8,625 nt of DNA from an uncultured Cloacibacillus sp. (GCA_934511335.1 CAKSWL010000077.1:1-8625), one strand, 5' to 3'; positions 1 to 7,969 are shown, counted from the first letter of the stretch. Numbers and translations are program-made. The notes: a model not told the origin generated them from the sequence alone.

Positions 1-737
1 TGGTTAGACCGCTCGTCTATCAGATAACCAACGCCGTATCCGCCCAGCTTCAGGCCGACTGCGTGGCGCTGCTCGGCGGCGTCTCGATCATGTCGCGCCA
101 GAGGGCGGAGGCGAGAGAGATCGCCGCCGCCGCGGACGCCCTGCTGATAAACATCGGCACGCCGCCCGACGACGCGGGAGAGCTTTACCGCGCGGCGGCC
201 AGCGCCGCCTCCGAGCGCGGCATACCGATGGTTCTGGACCTCGTCGGCTACGGTTTTTCAAAGTACCGCACCGCCATCGCCGACGCGCTGCTTTCGGAAT
301 TCCGCTTTTCCGTCATCAAAGGCAACGAGGCGGAGATCGGAGCCCTCTGCGGCGCGGGAACGGCGCCGCGCGGCGTCTCGAGCGACGTCCATCTCGCGGA
401 GGCGGCGCGGCTGACCGCCCGCTGCGCCAAACGGCGCCGGTGCGTCGTCTATAGTACGGGAGAGACGGACAACCTCTCCGACGGAAAGGAGAGCTTCGTC
501 ATCGACGGCGGCTCGCCGCTGCTGCACGGCACAAGCGGGATCGGCTGTGCGCTCGGCAGCGCGACGGCGCTCTACTGCGCGCGGGAGAGGCCGCTGGCGG
601 CCGCGCGCCGCACGCTGACGCTCTTTCGCCGCGCGGCGGCGGAGGCGGCAAGTGACGCGGAGGGGCCCTATTCTTTCCGGATGAGATTTATGGACGGGCT
701 CTATCGATATGGTTCTCTTGAAAACGGGGTGAAATAG
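1..737 (+). CDS. thiM: Hydroxyethylthiazole kinase ThiM (5' end outside window)
   Basis: ATP-dependent cytoplasmic kinase that phosphorylates 4-methyl-5-(2-hydroxyethyl)thiazole, the salvage route to the thiazole half of thiamine. The reading frame is open from base 3 with no start, and the first visible residues (RPLVYQITN) match the family's N-terminal PLVHxITN segment, so about 15-20 residues are missing; 244 are visible. Further landmarks are ALLGGVSIMS (family ALGASPVMA), LDLVGYGFSKYR (family LDPVGxGxTxxR), IKGNEAEI (family IRGNxxEI) and the GIGCALGS motif, whose cysteine codon at 546-548 is the family's active-site Cys. The DPVG proline is Leu here and the small residue after G is Phe, so this is a divergent ThiM, but the GN..E and Cys positions are kept. 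The GTG at 63 lies inside the conserved N-terminal domain and is not the start. It is the first visible gene of a thiM-thiE-thiW set. Confidence 0.9.
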   Translation, partial: VRPLVYQITNAVSAQLQADCVALLGGVSIMSRQRAEAREIAAAADALLINIGTPPDDAGELYRAAASAASERGIPMVLDLVGYGFSKYRTAIADALLSEFRFSVIKGNEAEIGALCGAGTAPRGVSSDVHLAEAARLTARCAKRRRCVVYSTGETDNLSDGKESFVIDGGSPLLHGTSGIGCALGSATALYCARERPLAAARRTLTLFRRAAAEAASDAEGPYSFRMRFMDGLYRYGSLENGVK

Positions 738-1391
738 TTGGCGGCAAACAGGAAAAAGCTCGCGGAACAGTTGCGTCTGTACCTGATCTGCGGCGAGGGA
801 GACAGCCCCGAAGAGACGCTGAGAAAGACGGAAGCGGCCCTCGCTGGCGGCGCGACCGCCGTGCAGCTGCGCGTCAAAAGTTGGACGGGGCGCGAGTGTT
901 ACGCCACGGCGCTGGCGCTGAAAAAGATCTGCCGCGTCCACGGCGCGCCGCTTTTGGTGAACGACCGGCTCGACATCGCGCTCGCGGCGGGCGCCGACGG
1001 CGTTCACCTCGGGCAGAAGGATTTGCCCATAGACGCGGCACGGCGTCTTGCGGGACCGGACTTCATCATCGGCGGCACGGCGCGCACGCCGGAGCTCGCG
1101 CGAGAGGCGCAGCGGCTCGGCGCTGATTACGTCGGCTGCGGCTCGGCTTTTGAGAGTGCGACGAAGGGCGACGCCGTCGTGATCGGCCCGGAGGGCATCA
1201 AAGAGGCGCTCTCGGCGATCGACATCCCCGCCGTCGCCATCGGCGGCATCGAGCTTTCCAACGTCGCGGGGCTTTCCGGCTGCGGGTGCAGCGGAGTATC
1301 GCTCTCCGGCGCGGTGATGCGCGCTGAAGACCCGCAGAGGGCGGCGGCGGCGCTGATTAAGGAGATCGACCGCTCGTTTGGCCGCCGCTAG
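738..1391 (+). CDS. thiE: Thiamine-phosphate synthase ThiE
   Basis: Joins thiazole phosphate (the ThiM product) to HMP pyrophosphate to give thiamine monophosphate and pyrophosphate; a cytoplasmic TIM-barrel enzyme. The 217 residues match family length. Visible motifs in order: QLRVK (43-47, family QLREK), VNDRLDIAL (74-82), GADGVHLGQKDLP (85-97), GADYVGCG (128-135), ATKGD (141-145) and AIGGI (167-171). Divergences are Glu to Val in QLREK, GGTART for the usual GxSxHT, and a GCGCSG segment (181-186) before the C-terminal phosphate-binding turn. The start is TTG, directly abutting the thiM TAG stop. A GGGGTG element (726-731) six bases upstream supports it, and the next in-frame candidate would trim the strand leading into LYLICG. 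Zero spacing implies cotranslation with thiM. A TenI-like paralogue is the main alternative, but the intact HLGQKDLP and NDR motifs favour a true ThiE. Confidence 0.9.
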   Translation: MAANRKKLAEQLRLYLICGEGDSPEETLRKTEAALAGGATAVQLRVKSWTGRECYATALALKKICRVHGAPLLVNDRLDIALAAGADGVHLGQKDLPIDAARRLAGPDFIIGGTARTPELAREAQRLGADYVGCGSAFESATKGDAVVIGPEGIKEALSAIDIPAVAIGGIELSNVAGLSGCGCSGVSLSGAVMRAEDPQRAAAALIKEIDRSFGRR

Positions 1392-1397
1392 GCGGCC
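1380..1397 (+). promoter_or_regulatory. GC hairpin over the thiE stop codon
   Basis: A perfect 7-bp stem (GGCCGCC, 1380-1386, with GGCGGCC, 1391-1397) closes a GCTA loop and includes the thiE TAG stop. No U-run follows, so it is not a classical intrinsic terminator. It lies 22 bases before the thiW Shine-Dalgarno and could be a pause site, an mRNA-processing or stability element, or chance in GC-rich coding sequence. The stem is seen in the sequence; a function is inference. Confidence 0.3.
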
Positions 1398-1432
1398 TCC
1401 AAGAAATTTATAGAATCACGGAGGTAATAGGA

Positions 1433-1957
1433 ATGCAGGACGAAGCAAGAAAAAAACTCTTTAAAAAAGCGGTGCTCGCCGGCGCTTTCGCCGCGGCGGG
1501 CGTGGTGCTCTCCGTCGTCTCGATACCGATGGGGCCGACCAAGTGCTTCCCCTTCCAGCATACGATCAACGTGCTTGCGGGGATCATCCTCGGCCCCTGG
1601 TGGGCGGTCGGCGCGGCCTTCACGACGAGCGTCATCCGCAACCTTATGGGCACGGGCAGCCTCTTCGCCTTTCCGGGCAGCATGTTCGGCGCGCTCTTCG
1701 TCGGCCTCGCGGCGCGGGCGCTGCCCGCCAGGTACAAGCTCTGCGCCGCCTGCGCCGAGCCGGTCGGCACGGGGATCGTCGGCGCCTGGGTAGGTGCGAA
1801 GGTACTCGGTCCCGTTCTCGGCAAGGGGATCGGCTTCCTCTTCTTCTCCGGCTCCTTCCTCATGAGCTCCGTCCCCGGCGCGTTGATCGGCGCGCTGCTC
1901 GTCTACTGCCTGCAAAAGCGGCAGGCGCTGACGCGCACCTTCGGCGCGATGATCTAA
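1433..1957 (+). CDS. thiW: Thiazole-precursor ECF transporter S component ThiW
   Basis: Predicted membrane substrate-binding (S) subunit of an energy-coupling-factor importer, assigned in this family to hydroxyethylthiazole uptake. The 174-residue protein has a short basic N-terminus (DEARKKLFKK) followed by about five hydrophobic segments, roughly 12-32, 45-66, 76-96, 108-128 and 134-161. Family-like features are PMGPTKCFPFQHTINV (32-47) after the first segment, ILGPWWAVGAAF (52-63) and GSLFAFPGSMFGA (75-87). A clear Shine-Dalgarno (GGAGGT, 1420-1425) sits seven bases before the ATG. It follows thiM and thiE, the expected partners, since imported thiazole is the ThiM substrate. The ECF A and T subunits are not in the window; S components commonly share modules encoded elsewhere. 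It is last in the operon, with a terminator just downstream. Confidence 0.88.
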   Translation: MQDEARKKLFKKAVLAGAFAAAGVVLSVVSIPMGPTKCFPFQHTINVLAGIILGPWWAVGAAFTTSVIRNLMGTGSLFAFPGSMFGALFVGLAARALPARYKLCAACAEPVGTGIVGAWVGAKVLGPVLGKGIGFLFFSGSFLMSSVPGALIGALLVYCLQKRQALTRTFGAMI

Positions 1958-1982
1958 AAAGGCCGGGACTTCCGCACAACGG

Positions 1983-2030
1983 CGGCGCGGCCGGAGGTTT
2001 AAACACCTCCGGCCGCGCCGTTTTCGTCTT
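1983..2030 (+). terminator. Intrinsic terminator of the thi operon
   Basis: A perfect 16-bp GC-rich stem pairs 1983-1998 with 2005-2020 around a six-base loop (1999-2004) and is followed by a T-rich tract (TTTTCGTCTTTCT from 2021). It begins 25 bases after the thiW stop, so it ends the thiM-thiE-thiW transcript. On the minus strand no T-run directly follows the stem; the nearest is the complement of AAAAA at 1956-1960, 22 bases beyond. It may therefore terminate pepT transcription only weakly, if at all. Confidence 0.9.
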
Positions 2031-2091
2031 TCTGTCCGGCGCGCCCCGCGACAGCCGCAAAGTATTCCGGCATTTTTTACGCGCGGCGGCT

Positions 2092-3314
<1,223 letters not shown>

Positions 3315-3318
<4 letters not shown>

Positions 3319-3905
3319 TTCGCTCCCTCTTCCCCCGCAAGCAGGGGCCACAGTCCGCGCGCCTTCCGCCGCCACTCTTCCTCCGTGCCGTCATTTACCA
3401 GCACGTAATCGGCGCGCGCCATCTTCTCCGCGCTCGGCAGCAGCCGCCCCTCACGGCGCGAAATCTCCGCGGCGTTCCAGCAGCGTTTTTTATTGCGTTC
3501 GACGCGCTTCTCAAAGGGCGCGGCGGCATAGACGACCCGGTCGAGCCATTCGTTGTGGCCGCCCTCGTAAAGCAGCGGTATCTCCACGACCACAGGGCCG
3601 CCGGGCTCCGCCGCCAGCGCCTTTATCTCCGCGATCGTCCTCTGGTGCAGCAGGCCGGCGGCGAAGCGGTATTCCTCCTCGTCGGTGAATATCTTCGCGG
3701 CGATCTTCGCCCACAGCTCCCTATGCGGGGCGTTGAAAAATCCCGCGCCCCAGCGTTTTTCAGCCTCTTTGCGTATCTCTGGGTCATCCCAGAGGGCGCG
3801 CGCAACGCTGTCGGCGTCGATGACCCGCGCGCCTAACGCCGCCCACTCCCGGCAGAGGGTGCTCTTACCAGCGCCAACGTCGCCCGTGAGCCCTATTATC
3901 GGCAT
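3315..3905 (-). CDS. coaE: Dephospho-CoA kinase CoaE
   Basis: Catalyses the last step of coenzyme A synthesis, ATP-dependent phosphorylation of the 3'-hydroxyl of dephospho-CoA, in the cytoplasm. The 196-residue protein starts MPIIGLTGDVGAGKST with the P-loop at residues 8-15 (K14). Next come VIDADSVARALW (28-39, the DAD motif), VVVEIPLLYEGG (105-116), an Arg/Lys-rich lid (KRVERNKKRC, 133-142) and ADYVLVNDGT (165-174), all typical of CoaE. An upstream in-frame ATG at 3929 would add eight residues. I chose the ATG at 3905 because AGGGAGG lies eight bases upstream and family members begin directly before the P-loop strand. It overlaps the helicase gene's 3' end by 41 bp and its TGA overlaps the pepT ATG, so all three genes appear to form one operon. 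Confidence 0.93.
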
Positions 3906-5829
3906 GGTAGCCGCCTCCCTGCGCGTCATCCTGAAATTCCTTAACCTCCGCCGGTATCTCGCCGAGAAAGCGCGACATCGGGTTGCGCTGAATGCCGCCG
4001 AAGAGCAGACGGCTCGCCGCGCAGCTTATATATAGCCGCTCCCGCGCGCGCGTCATGCCCACATAGCAGAGCCGGCGCTCTTCAGCGATATCGCCCTCGC
4101 CGGCGGCGGAACGGGCGCTCGGGAAGATGCCCTCCTCCAGTCCGATGAGGAAGACCACGGGAAACTCGAGCCCCTTCGCCGCGTGCAGCGTCAGCATGTT
4201 GACGGCGTCCTGCCCCCCCTCCGGCGAGTCCTGGTCGGTGATCAGCGGTATCTCCGTCAGCGCCTGCGTGATGTCGCTCTCCGGCGAAACGATGGAGAGG
4301 ATTTCCATCACGTTCTCCACACGCTCCTCCCAGTCGTCCGGGTACTCTTCGCGCAGGTATTTTTCATATCCGTTTGAATCGATGATCGTGCGCACGGCCT
4401 CGCCGATGTTCTCCTCGTTCGCGAGGATGGCGAGCATGTCGGCGGCGAGCGCCTTCGCTCCGCCGCCCTGCCTGCCCTTTAGGCCGCCTCCGTTTGCAAG
4501 GAGGGCTTTCCACAGCTCTTCGGCGCCGGAGACATCCAGGGCGGCCATTGCCTCGCCAAGCAGCTCGACGCCCTTTTTGCCAAGGCCGCGCGCCGGGATA
4601 TTGGCCACGCGCGCCAGCGAGATGGCGTCGCGCGGATTGACGGCGAGCCGCAGCATCGAAAGGGCGTCTTTCACTTCGGCGCGCTCGTAGAAGGCGACGC
4701 CGCGAATGATGCGATATGGTATCGACCGCTCCAGCAGCGCCTGTTCCATGCCGCGGCTGAGGACGTTCATGCGGTAGAGGACCGCCATCTCGCCGTAGGC
4801 GTAGCCGTCGTCGTGAAGCGACTCGATCTTTTTCGCGATCCATTCCGCCTCGTCGGAATCTTTAAGCGCCCGCCGCACGCTGATAAGCCTTCCGCGCTCG
4901 GCGGCGGTCCAGAGGTCTTTCGGGCGGCGGTCGTCGTTGTTCTTGATTACGCCGTTCGCCCCGTCGAGGATATTTCCCGTGGAGCGGTAGTTCTGGTCAA
5001 GGATCGTCATCTTCGAACCCTTGAAGTCGCGCTCGAAGTTGAGAATCATCGCCATCTCCGCGCCGCGCCAGCCATAGATGGACTGGTCTGGGTCGCCGAC
5101 GACCATGATCTTCCGCCCGTCGTCGACCAAGCAGCGCAGCAGCAGGTACTGCGGTAGGTTGACGTCCTGGTATTCGTCGACCAGTACCCACTCGAGGCGC
5201 GAACGTTCGTGTTCGAGCACCTCTTTATTAGTGGCCATGATATGCAGAGGCAGCACCATCAGATCGTCAAAGTCGAGCGCGCCCTGCATCTTGAGATGTT
5301 TCTGGTAGGTATCGTAAAGAGCGCGCCAGCGGTCGGAGATCTTCGGCTCGCGCGATATAGGGTTCGCCTTCGTCTTCGCCTGCGATATCATATCCAGCGC
5401 CGCGGACATCTCCAGTTTTTTCGGATCGACGCCAAGCTCCGCCATCGCCCGTTTGACGACCGACTTCGTATCGCCGCGGTCGAAAATCACAAATGGATAG
5501 GGATGGCCGAGCCTTTGAAGCGCATCCGAGTAGCGGTGCAGAAAGCGCAGACCATAGGCGTGGAAGGTAGATATCTCAAGGCCCTGTAAATTTCCGTCAA
5601 GTATCGCCTCGGCGCGGCTCTTCATCTCGCGCGCCGCCTTGTTGGTAAAGGTGAGCGCGAGTATGCGCCAGGGGCGGACCTGCCGCTCCCGTATGAGATA
5701 GGCGATCTTCGTCGTCAGCACCTTCGTCTTGCCGCTGCCCGCGCCCGCAAGTACGACCTGCGGCCCGTCGCAGTAGGTGACGGCCTCGCGCTGGCGCGGG
5801 TTGAGCGATTCTATCATTTCACAGACCAT
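3865..5829 (-). CDS. pcrA: UvrD/PcrA/Rep-family ATP-dependent DNA helicase
   Basis: Superfamily 1A 3'-to-5' DNA helicase, acting in the family in DNA repair, clearing of protein roadblocks and replication restart. All motifs are present in order (numbering from the ATG at 5829, 654 residues): Walker A AGAGSGKT (28-35), Ia LTFTNKAAREM (59-69), II DEYQD (218-222), III GDPDQSIYGWRGA (245-257), IV QNYRST (279-284), V LHAAKGLEF (548-556) and VI YVGMTRAR (589-596). The protein ends 32 residues after RNPMSRFL, so it lacks most of the C-terminal extension found in typical PcrA and UvrD (about 720 residues) and is nearer Rep in length. A GTG at 5835 is also in frame, but the AAGGA element is better spaced for the ATG at 5829. 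The symbol is by family resemblance; uvrD or rep are alternatives. Confidence 0.92.
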   Translation of the reverse strand: MVCEMIESLNPRQREAVTYCDGPQVVLAGAGSGKTKVLTTKIAYLIRERQVRPWRILALTFTNKAAREMKSRAEAILDGNLQGLEISTFHAYGLRFLHRYSDALQRLGHPYPFVIFDRGDTKSVVKRAMAELGVDPKKLEMSAALDMISQAKTKANPISREPKISDRWRALYDTYQKHLKMQGALDFDDLMVLPLHIMATNKEVLEHERSRLEWVLVDEYQDVNLPQYLLLRCLVDDGRKIMVVGDPDQSIYGWRGAEMAMILNFERDFKGSKMTILDQNYRSTGNILDGANGVIKNNDDRRPKDLWTAAERGRLISVRRALKDSDEAEWIAKKIESLHDDGYAYGEMAVLYRMNVLSRGMEQALLERSIPYRIIRGVAFYERAEVKDALSMLRLAVNPRDAISLARVANIPARGLGKKGVELLGEAMAALDVSGAEELWKALLANGGGLKGRQGGGAKALAADMLAILANEENIGEAVRTIIDSNGYEKYLREEYPDDWEERVENVMEILSIVSPESDITQALTEIPLITDQDSPEGGQDAVNMLTLHAAKGLEFPVVFLIGLEEGIFPSARSAAGEGDIAEERRLCYVGMTRARERLYISCAASRLLFGGIQRNPMSRFLGEIPAEVKEFQDDAQGGGYHADNRAHGRRWRW

Positions 5830-5858
5830 AGCCACACGTCCTTAATAAAATATAAACT

Positions 5859-5887
5859 AAATTAACGCCTAAAAAGGCGGAGGTCAA
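5859..5887 (-). promoter_or_regulatory. Weak candidate promoter for the pcrA-coaE-pepT unit
   Basis: On the minus strand a TTGACC -35-like hexamer (5882-5887) is followed after 17 bases by TAATTT (5859-5864), a poor -10 in an AT-rich stretch. It lies between the hpf terminator and the pcrA start, where a promoter for the downstream unit would be expected. The -10 matches the consensus at only half its positions, so this is tentative. Confidence 0.3.
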
Positions 5888-5895
5888 GAGCCAAC

Positions 5896-5920
5896 AAAAA
5901 ATCCCCTCGCGAGAGGGGAT
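5896..5920 (-). terminator. Intrinsic terminator of hpf
   Basis: A perfect 8-bp stem (ATCCCCTC 5901-5908 with GAGGGGAT 5913-5920) closes a GCGA tetraloop. Read on the minus strand it is followed by a T-run (complement of AAAAA at 5896-5900). It sits 25 bases past the hpf stop and should separate hpf transcription from the helicase unit. Confidence 0.9.
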
Positions 5921-5945
5921 CAGGAGCATAACAGGTTTGGAGATT

Positions 5946-6491
5946 CTATTTGGGTTCGAGCAGCCCGTAGCCGCCCTCTTCCCGGCGGTAGACGACGTTG
6001 ATCGCGCCCGTCTCGTCGTTCTTGAAGATGAAGAACGAATGCCCGAGCAGATCCATCTGCATCGTGGCTTCGACCGGCGTCATCACGTCCACCGCGAATT
6101 TCTTTCTTTTTACGATCTCACGCGCTGGTTCGTCCTTCTCCATCACCGGCGCCGGGATAAGTTCAGGGTCGATATCGAAGGAAATCTCCTGTACCTTCAT
6201 GCGGACCTTATCGGTGAGGTAGCTCTTGTGTTTTTTCACCTGCCGCTCGATATTTTTGAGCGCCTTGTCAAAGGCTTTGCGAAGGTCAGGGGCGTAATCC
6301 TCTCCGCGCATCACGACTCCGTTTACATTTGAGGTGATCTCAACCACATTCATACCCCTCTTGTAGTTGAGCGCGACCTGAGTGTCCAGGATACGGTCAA
6401 AGAACTTTTCGATCTTGAAAAGCTTCTTCTCCATATAATCCTTAATATCTCCGGGGAGTTCAACATTGCGCGTGACAAAACGTACCTCCAT
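5946..6491 (-). CDS. hpf: Long-form ribosome hibernation promoting factor HPF
   Basis: Binds the 30S decoding region and pairs ribosomes into inactive 100S dimers in starvation or stationary phase. The 181 residues show the long architecture: an N-terminal S30AE/RaiA-type domain (about 1-100, beginning MEVRFVTRNVELPGDIKDYM), a linker with acidic and proline residues (about 103-124), and the C-terminal dimerisation domain (about 125-181) with IVKRKKFAVDVMTPVEA, QMDLLGHSFFIF and INVVYRREEGGYGLLEP, all close to family consensus. The start is supported by GGAGGAG seven bases upstream of the ATG. It has promoter-like sequences upstream and a strong terminator downstream, so it is probably monocistronic. 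The long form dimerises ribosomes without RMF. This is one of the most confident calls in the window. Confidence 0.97.
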   Translation of the reverse strand: MEVRFVTRNVELPGDIKDYMEKKLFKIEKFFDRILDTQVALNYKRGMNVVEITSNVNGVVMRGEDYAPDLRKAFDKALKNIERQVKKHKSYLTDKVRMKVQEISFDIDPELIPAPVMEKDEPAREIVKRKKFAVDVMTPVEATMQMDLLGHSFFIFKNDETGAINVVYRREEGGYGLLEPK

Positions 6492-6536
6492 AGCAACTCC
6501 TCCATTCGTATGGTGCTTTATATTACTGCTGTATTT

Positions 6537-6573
6537 ATTTTAGCATGATATCCAAATAGGCTCAAATGTGCAA
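6537..6573 (-). promoter_or_regulatory. Promoter region of hpf (two overlapping candidates)
   Basis: Two sigma-70-like arrangements overlap on the minus strand. One has TTGAGC (6560-6565), a 17-base spacer and TAAAAT (6537-6542). The other has TTGCAC (6568-6573), a 17-base spacer and TATCAT (6545-6550). Both lie in an AT-rich segment and would give a leader of about 35-50 bases ending in the GGAGGAG site. Which one is used cannot be decided from sequence, and I saw no obvious stress-sigma consensus. Confidence 0.55.
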
Positions 6574-6594
6574 ATTATGTAAATATTAATCACA

Positions 6595-6623
6595 TTGACA
6601 ACTCCTAAAGGTTTATATTTAAT
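6595..6623 (+). promoter_or_regulatory. Sigma-70-type promoter for the aminotransferase gene
   Basis: A perfect TTGACA -35 (6595-6600), a 17-base spacer and TTTAAT -10 (6618-6623, five of six matches) point toward the aminotransferase gene. Predicted initiation near 6630 gives a leader of about 120 bases. It is back-to-back with the hpf promoter candidates; the two -35 regions are about 20 bases apart. Confidence 0.7.
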
Positions 6624-6679
6624 AACATACGTTGTAAAAATAAATAAAAACAATAGTAGCGCAAGCGTTGGTTTGGTAT

Positions 6680-6717
6680 TATAATATCCGCACTTTACAG
6701 GTTTTGCTCTTCAGAGC
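6680..6717 (+). promoter_or_regulatory. Second possible -10 (TATAAT) with downstream palindrome
   Basis: A perfect TATAAT lies at 6680-6685, but no convincing -35 lies 16-18 bases upstream (TAGCGC at 6657-6662). About 20 bases beyond it is a 12-base palindrome, GCTCTTCAGAGC (6706-6717), where an operator could sit. It may be a secondary or activator-dependent promoter, or chance in AT-rich DNA. Confidence 0.35.
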
Positions 6718-6753
6718 GATATCATTGCTGTTTAGAGAATGGGGGTCATAAAA

Positions 6754-7917
6754 GTGAAGTTTTCTAAAAAAATCCTGAATATCCAGCCTTCGGCGACCAT
6801 CAGCATTTCCGGCAAGGCGAAGATGCTGAAGACGGAGGGCAAGCCCGTCCTCTCCTTCAGCATGGGGGAACCAGACTTCAATTCGCCGGAATCGGCCCGC
6901 GAAGCGGCGATCGACGCGATCAACCGCGGTGAATCGCATTACACGCTGAATCCCGGCATCATGGAGCTGCGCCGGGAGGTCTGCGATTACTATAAAAGAC
7001 GTTTCGGCCTCGATTACACGCCTGCGGAGGTCATCATCGCCCCCGGCGCGAAGCCCCTCCTCTACGAGGCGCTGCAGGCGCTCGTGGACGAAGGCGACGA
7101 AGTGGTCCTCTTCTCCCCCGCTTGGGTCAGCTATGTCAAACAGCTGCACATGGCGGGCGGCGCAGAAAAGGTCGTAGATACGATCGCCACGGACCTCCTC
7201 CCCACAAAAGAAAATCTCCTCGCGGCGATCGGCCCGAAGACGGTGGGAATAATCCTGAACTCGCCAGTCAACCCGACGGGCGCCATATACCCCGCGGAGA
7301 CGATGAAGATGATCGCCGAGGTCGCGAAGGAAAAAGATCTCTGGATCATCTTCGACGAAATATACGAGCGCTTCACTTACGCACCCGCGAAACACGTCAA
7401 CATTCTCAGCGTAGCCCCAGAGATCAAGGACCGCGTCCTGATCATCAACGGCGTCAGCAAGGCCTACGCGATGACCGGTTGGCGCATCGGCTACGCGCTC
7501 GGTCCCCGGGATATCGTCGCGAAGATGAACACGCTGCAGACGCATCTCACCTCCAACGCCTGTTCGATCGCGCAGTGGGCCGCCTACGGCGCGCTCAAAG
7601 ACGCAGAGACGGACGTCGACGCCATGCGCGACGAGTTTGCGAAGCGCCGCCGCGCCATTGTCGACCTTATTCGTGAGATGCCTTACGTCAAGGTCAAGGA
7701 GCCCGAGGGAGCCTTCTATGTCTTCGTGGACATCCGCGAGTGCCCCATCCCCGACGACATGGAGTTCTGCGAAAAGCTGCTCAACGAAAAGTACGTCGCG
7801 GCGGTCCCCGGCACGGCCTTCTTCGCCCCCGGCTTCCTGCGCCTATCCTATGCTTGCTCAATGGAGAATATCAAAGAGGGCATGGCGAGGATGAAGGCGT
7901 TCCTCGAGAACTTGTAG
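6754..7917 (+). CDS. Class I PLP-dependent aminotransferase, aspartate type
   Basis: Probably transfers the amino group between aspartate and 2-oxoglutarate, or between related amino and keto acids, using pyridoxal phosphate. It belongs to the AspB/AspC subgroup Ib of fold type I. From the GTG at 6754 it has 387 residues. Visible landmarks: NSPVNPTG (169-176; N173), FDEIYERF (200-207; D201, Y204), NGVSKAYAMTGWRIGY (232-247; PLP lysine K236, R244) and FLRLSYACS (361-369; R363, the substrate carboxylate arginine). GTG is preferred because GGGGGT (6741-6746) sits seven bases upstream and the resulting N-terminus, MKFSKKILNIQPSAT, aligns with AspB-type starts; the ATG at 6739 would add five residues and has a weak ribosome-binding site. 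Exact substrate is unproven. The last 74 bp, up to and including the stop, fall in the 75-bp repeat that recurs downstream. It stands alone between divergent hpf and convergent radA. Confidence 0.9.
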   Translation: MKFSKKILNIQPSATISISGKAKMLKTEGKPVLSFSMGEPDFNSPESAREAAIDAINRGESHYTLNPGIMELRREVCDYYKRRFGLDYTPAEVIIAPGAKPLLYEALQALVDEGDEVVLFSPAWVSYVKQLHMAGGAEKVVDTIATDLLPTKENLLAAIGPKTVGIILNSPVNPTGAIYPAETMKMIAEVAKEKDLWIIFDEIYERFTYAPAKHVNILSVAPEIKDRVLIINGVSKAYAMTGWRIGYALGPRDIVAKMNTLQTHLTSNACSIAQWAAYGALKDAETDVDAMRDEFAKRRRAIVDLIREMPYVKVKEPEGAFYVFVDIRECPIPDDMEFCEKLLNEKYVAAVPGTAFFAPGFLRLSYACSMENIKEGMARMKAFLENL

Positions 7918-7918
7918 G
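7844..7918 (+). repeat. 75-bp direct repeat, copy 1 (within the aminotransferase 3' end)
   Basis: This is the functional copy: it encodes the last residues of the aminotransferase (SYACSMENIKEG... to ...AFLENL) and its TAG stop, plus one base. It is identical, base for base, to 7965-8039 at an offset of 121. The match stops abruptly at both ends apart from an isolated C (7842 and 7963). Confidence 0.95.
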
Positions 7919-7921
7919 GTG

Positions 7922-7969
7922 GGACTAAGTTCGATTACGGAAATCAAAGATTTCCTATCTCACTTATCC
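7922..7969 (+). repeat. Imperfect palindrome in the spacer between the repeats
   Basis: The spacer holds a perfect 7-bp stem with a three-base loop, GGAAATC-AAA-GATTTCC (7939-7955). Outside it a second pair of arms, GGA-C-TAAGT (7922-7930) and ACTTATCC (7962-7969), can extend the hairpin across an internal loop. The right outer arm runs five bases into repeat copy 2. No T-run follows the inner stem, so it is not a standard terminator. Confidence 0.6.

Noticed and set aside
1..62. TPP riboswitch for the thi genes
   Set aside because: The first bases are already thiM coding sequence, so any riboswitch lies outside the window; nothing resembling one occurs in the thiE-thiW gap.
258..1007. Long minus-strand open frame (249 codons) opposite thiM and thiE
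   Set aside because: Arg/Ala-rich shadow typical of GC-rich coding DNA. It lies antisense to two recognisable enzymes and has no family motifs.
1388..1915. Minus-strand open frames opposite thiW (175 and 151 codons)
   Set aside because: Low-complexity charged or Ala/Pro-rich translations antisense to a clear membrane protein gene with a good ribosome-binding site.
4127..4690. Ser/Arg-rich plus-strand frame opposite the helicase
   Set aside because: Composition is that of a shadow frame, and the opposite strand encodes helicase sequence with all SF1 motifs.
6679..7545. Minus-strand frame of 288 codons opposite the aminotransferase gene
   Set aside because: Antisense shadow; the opposite strand carries the PLP-lysine and other aminotransferase motifs.
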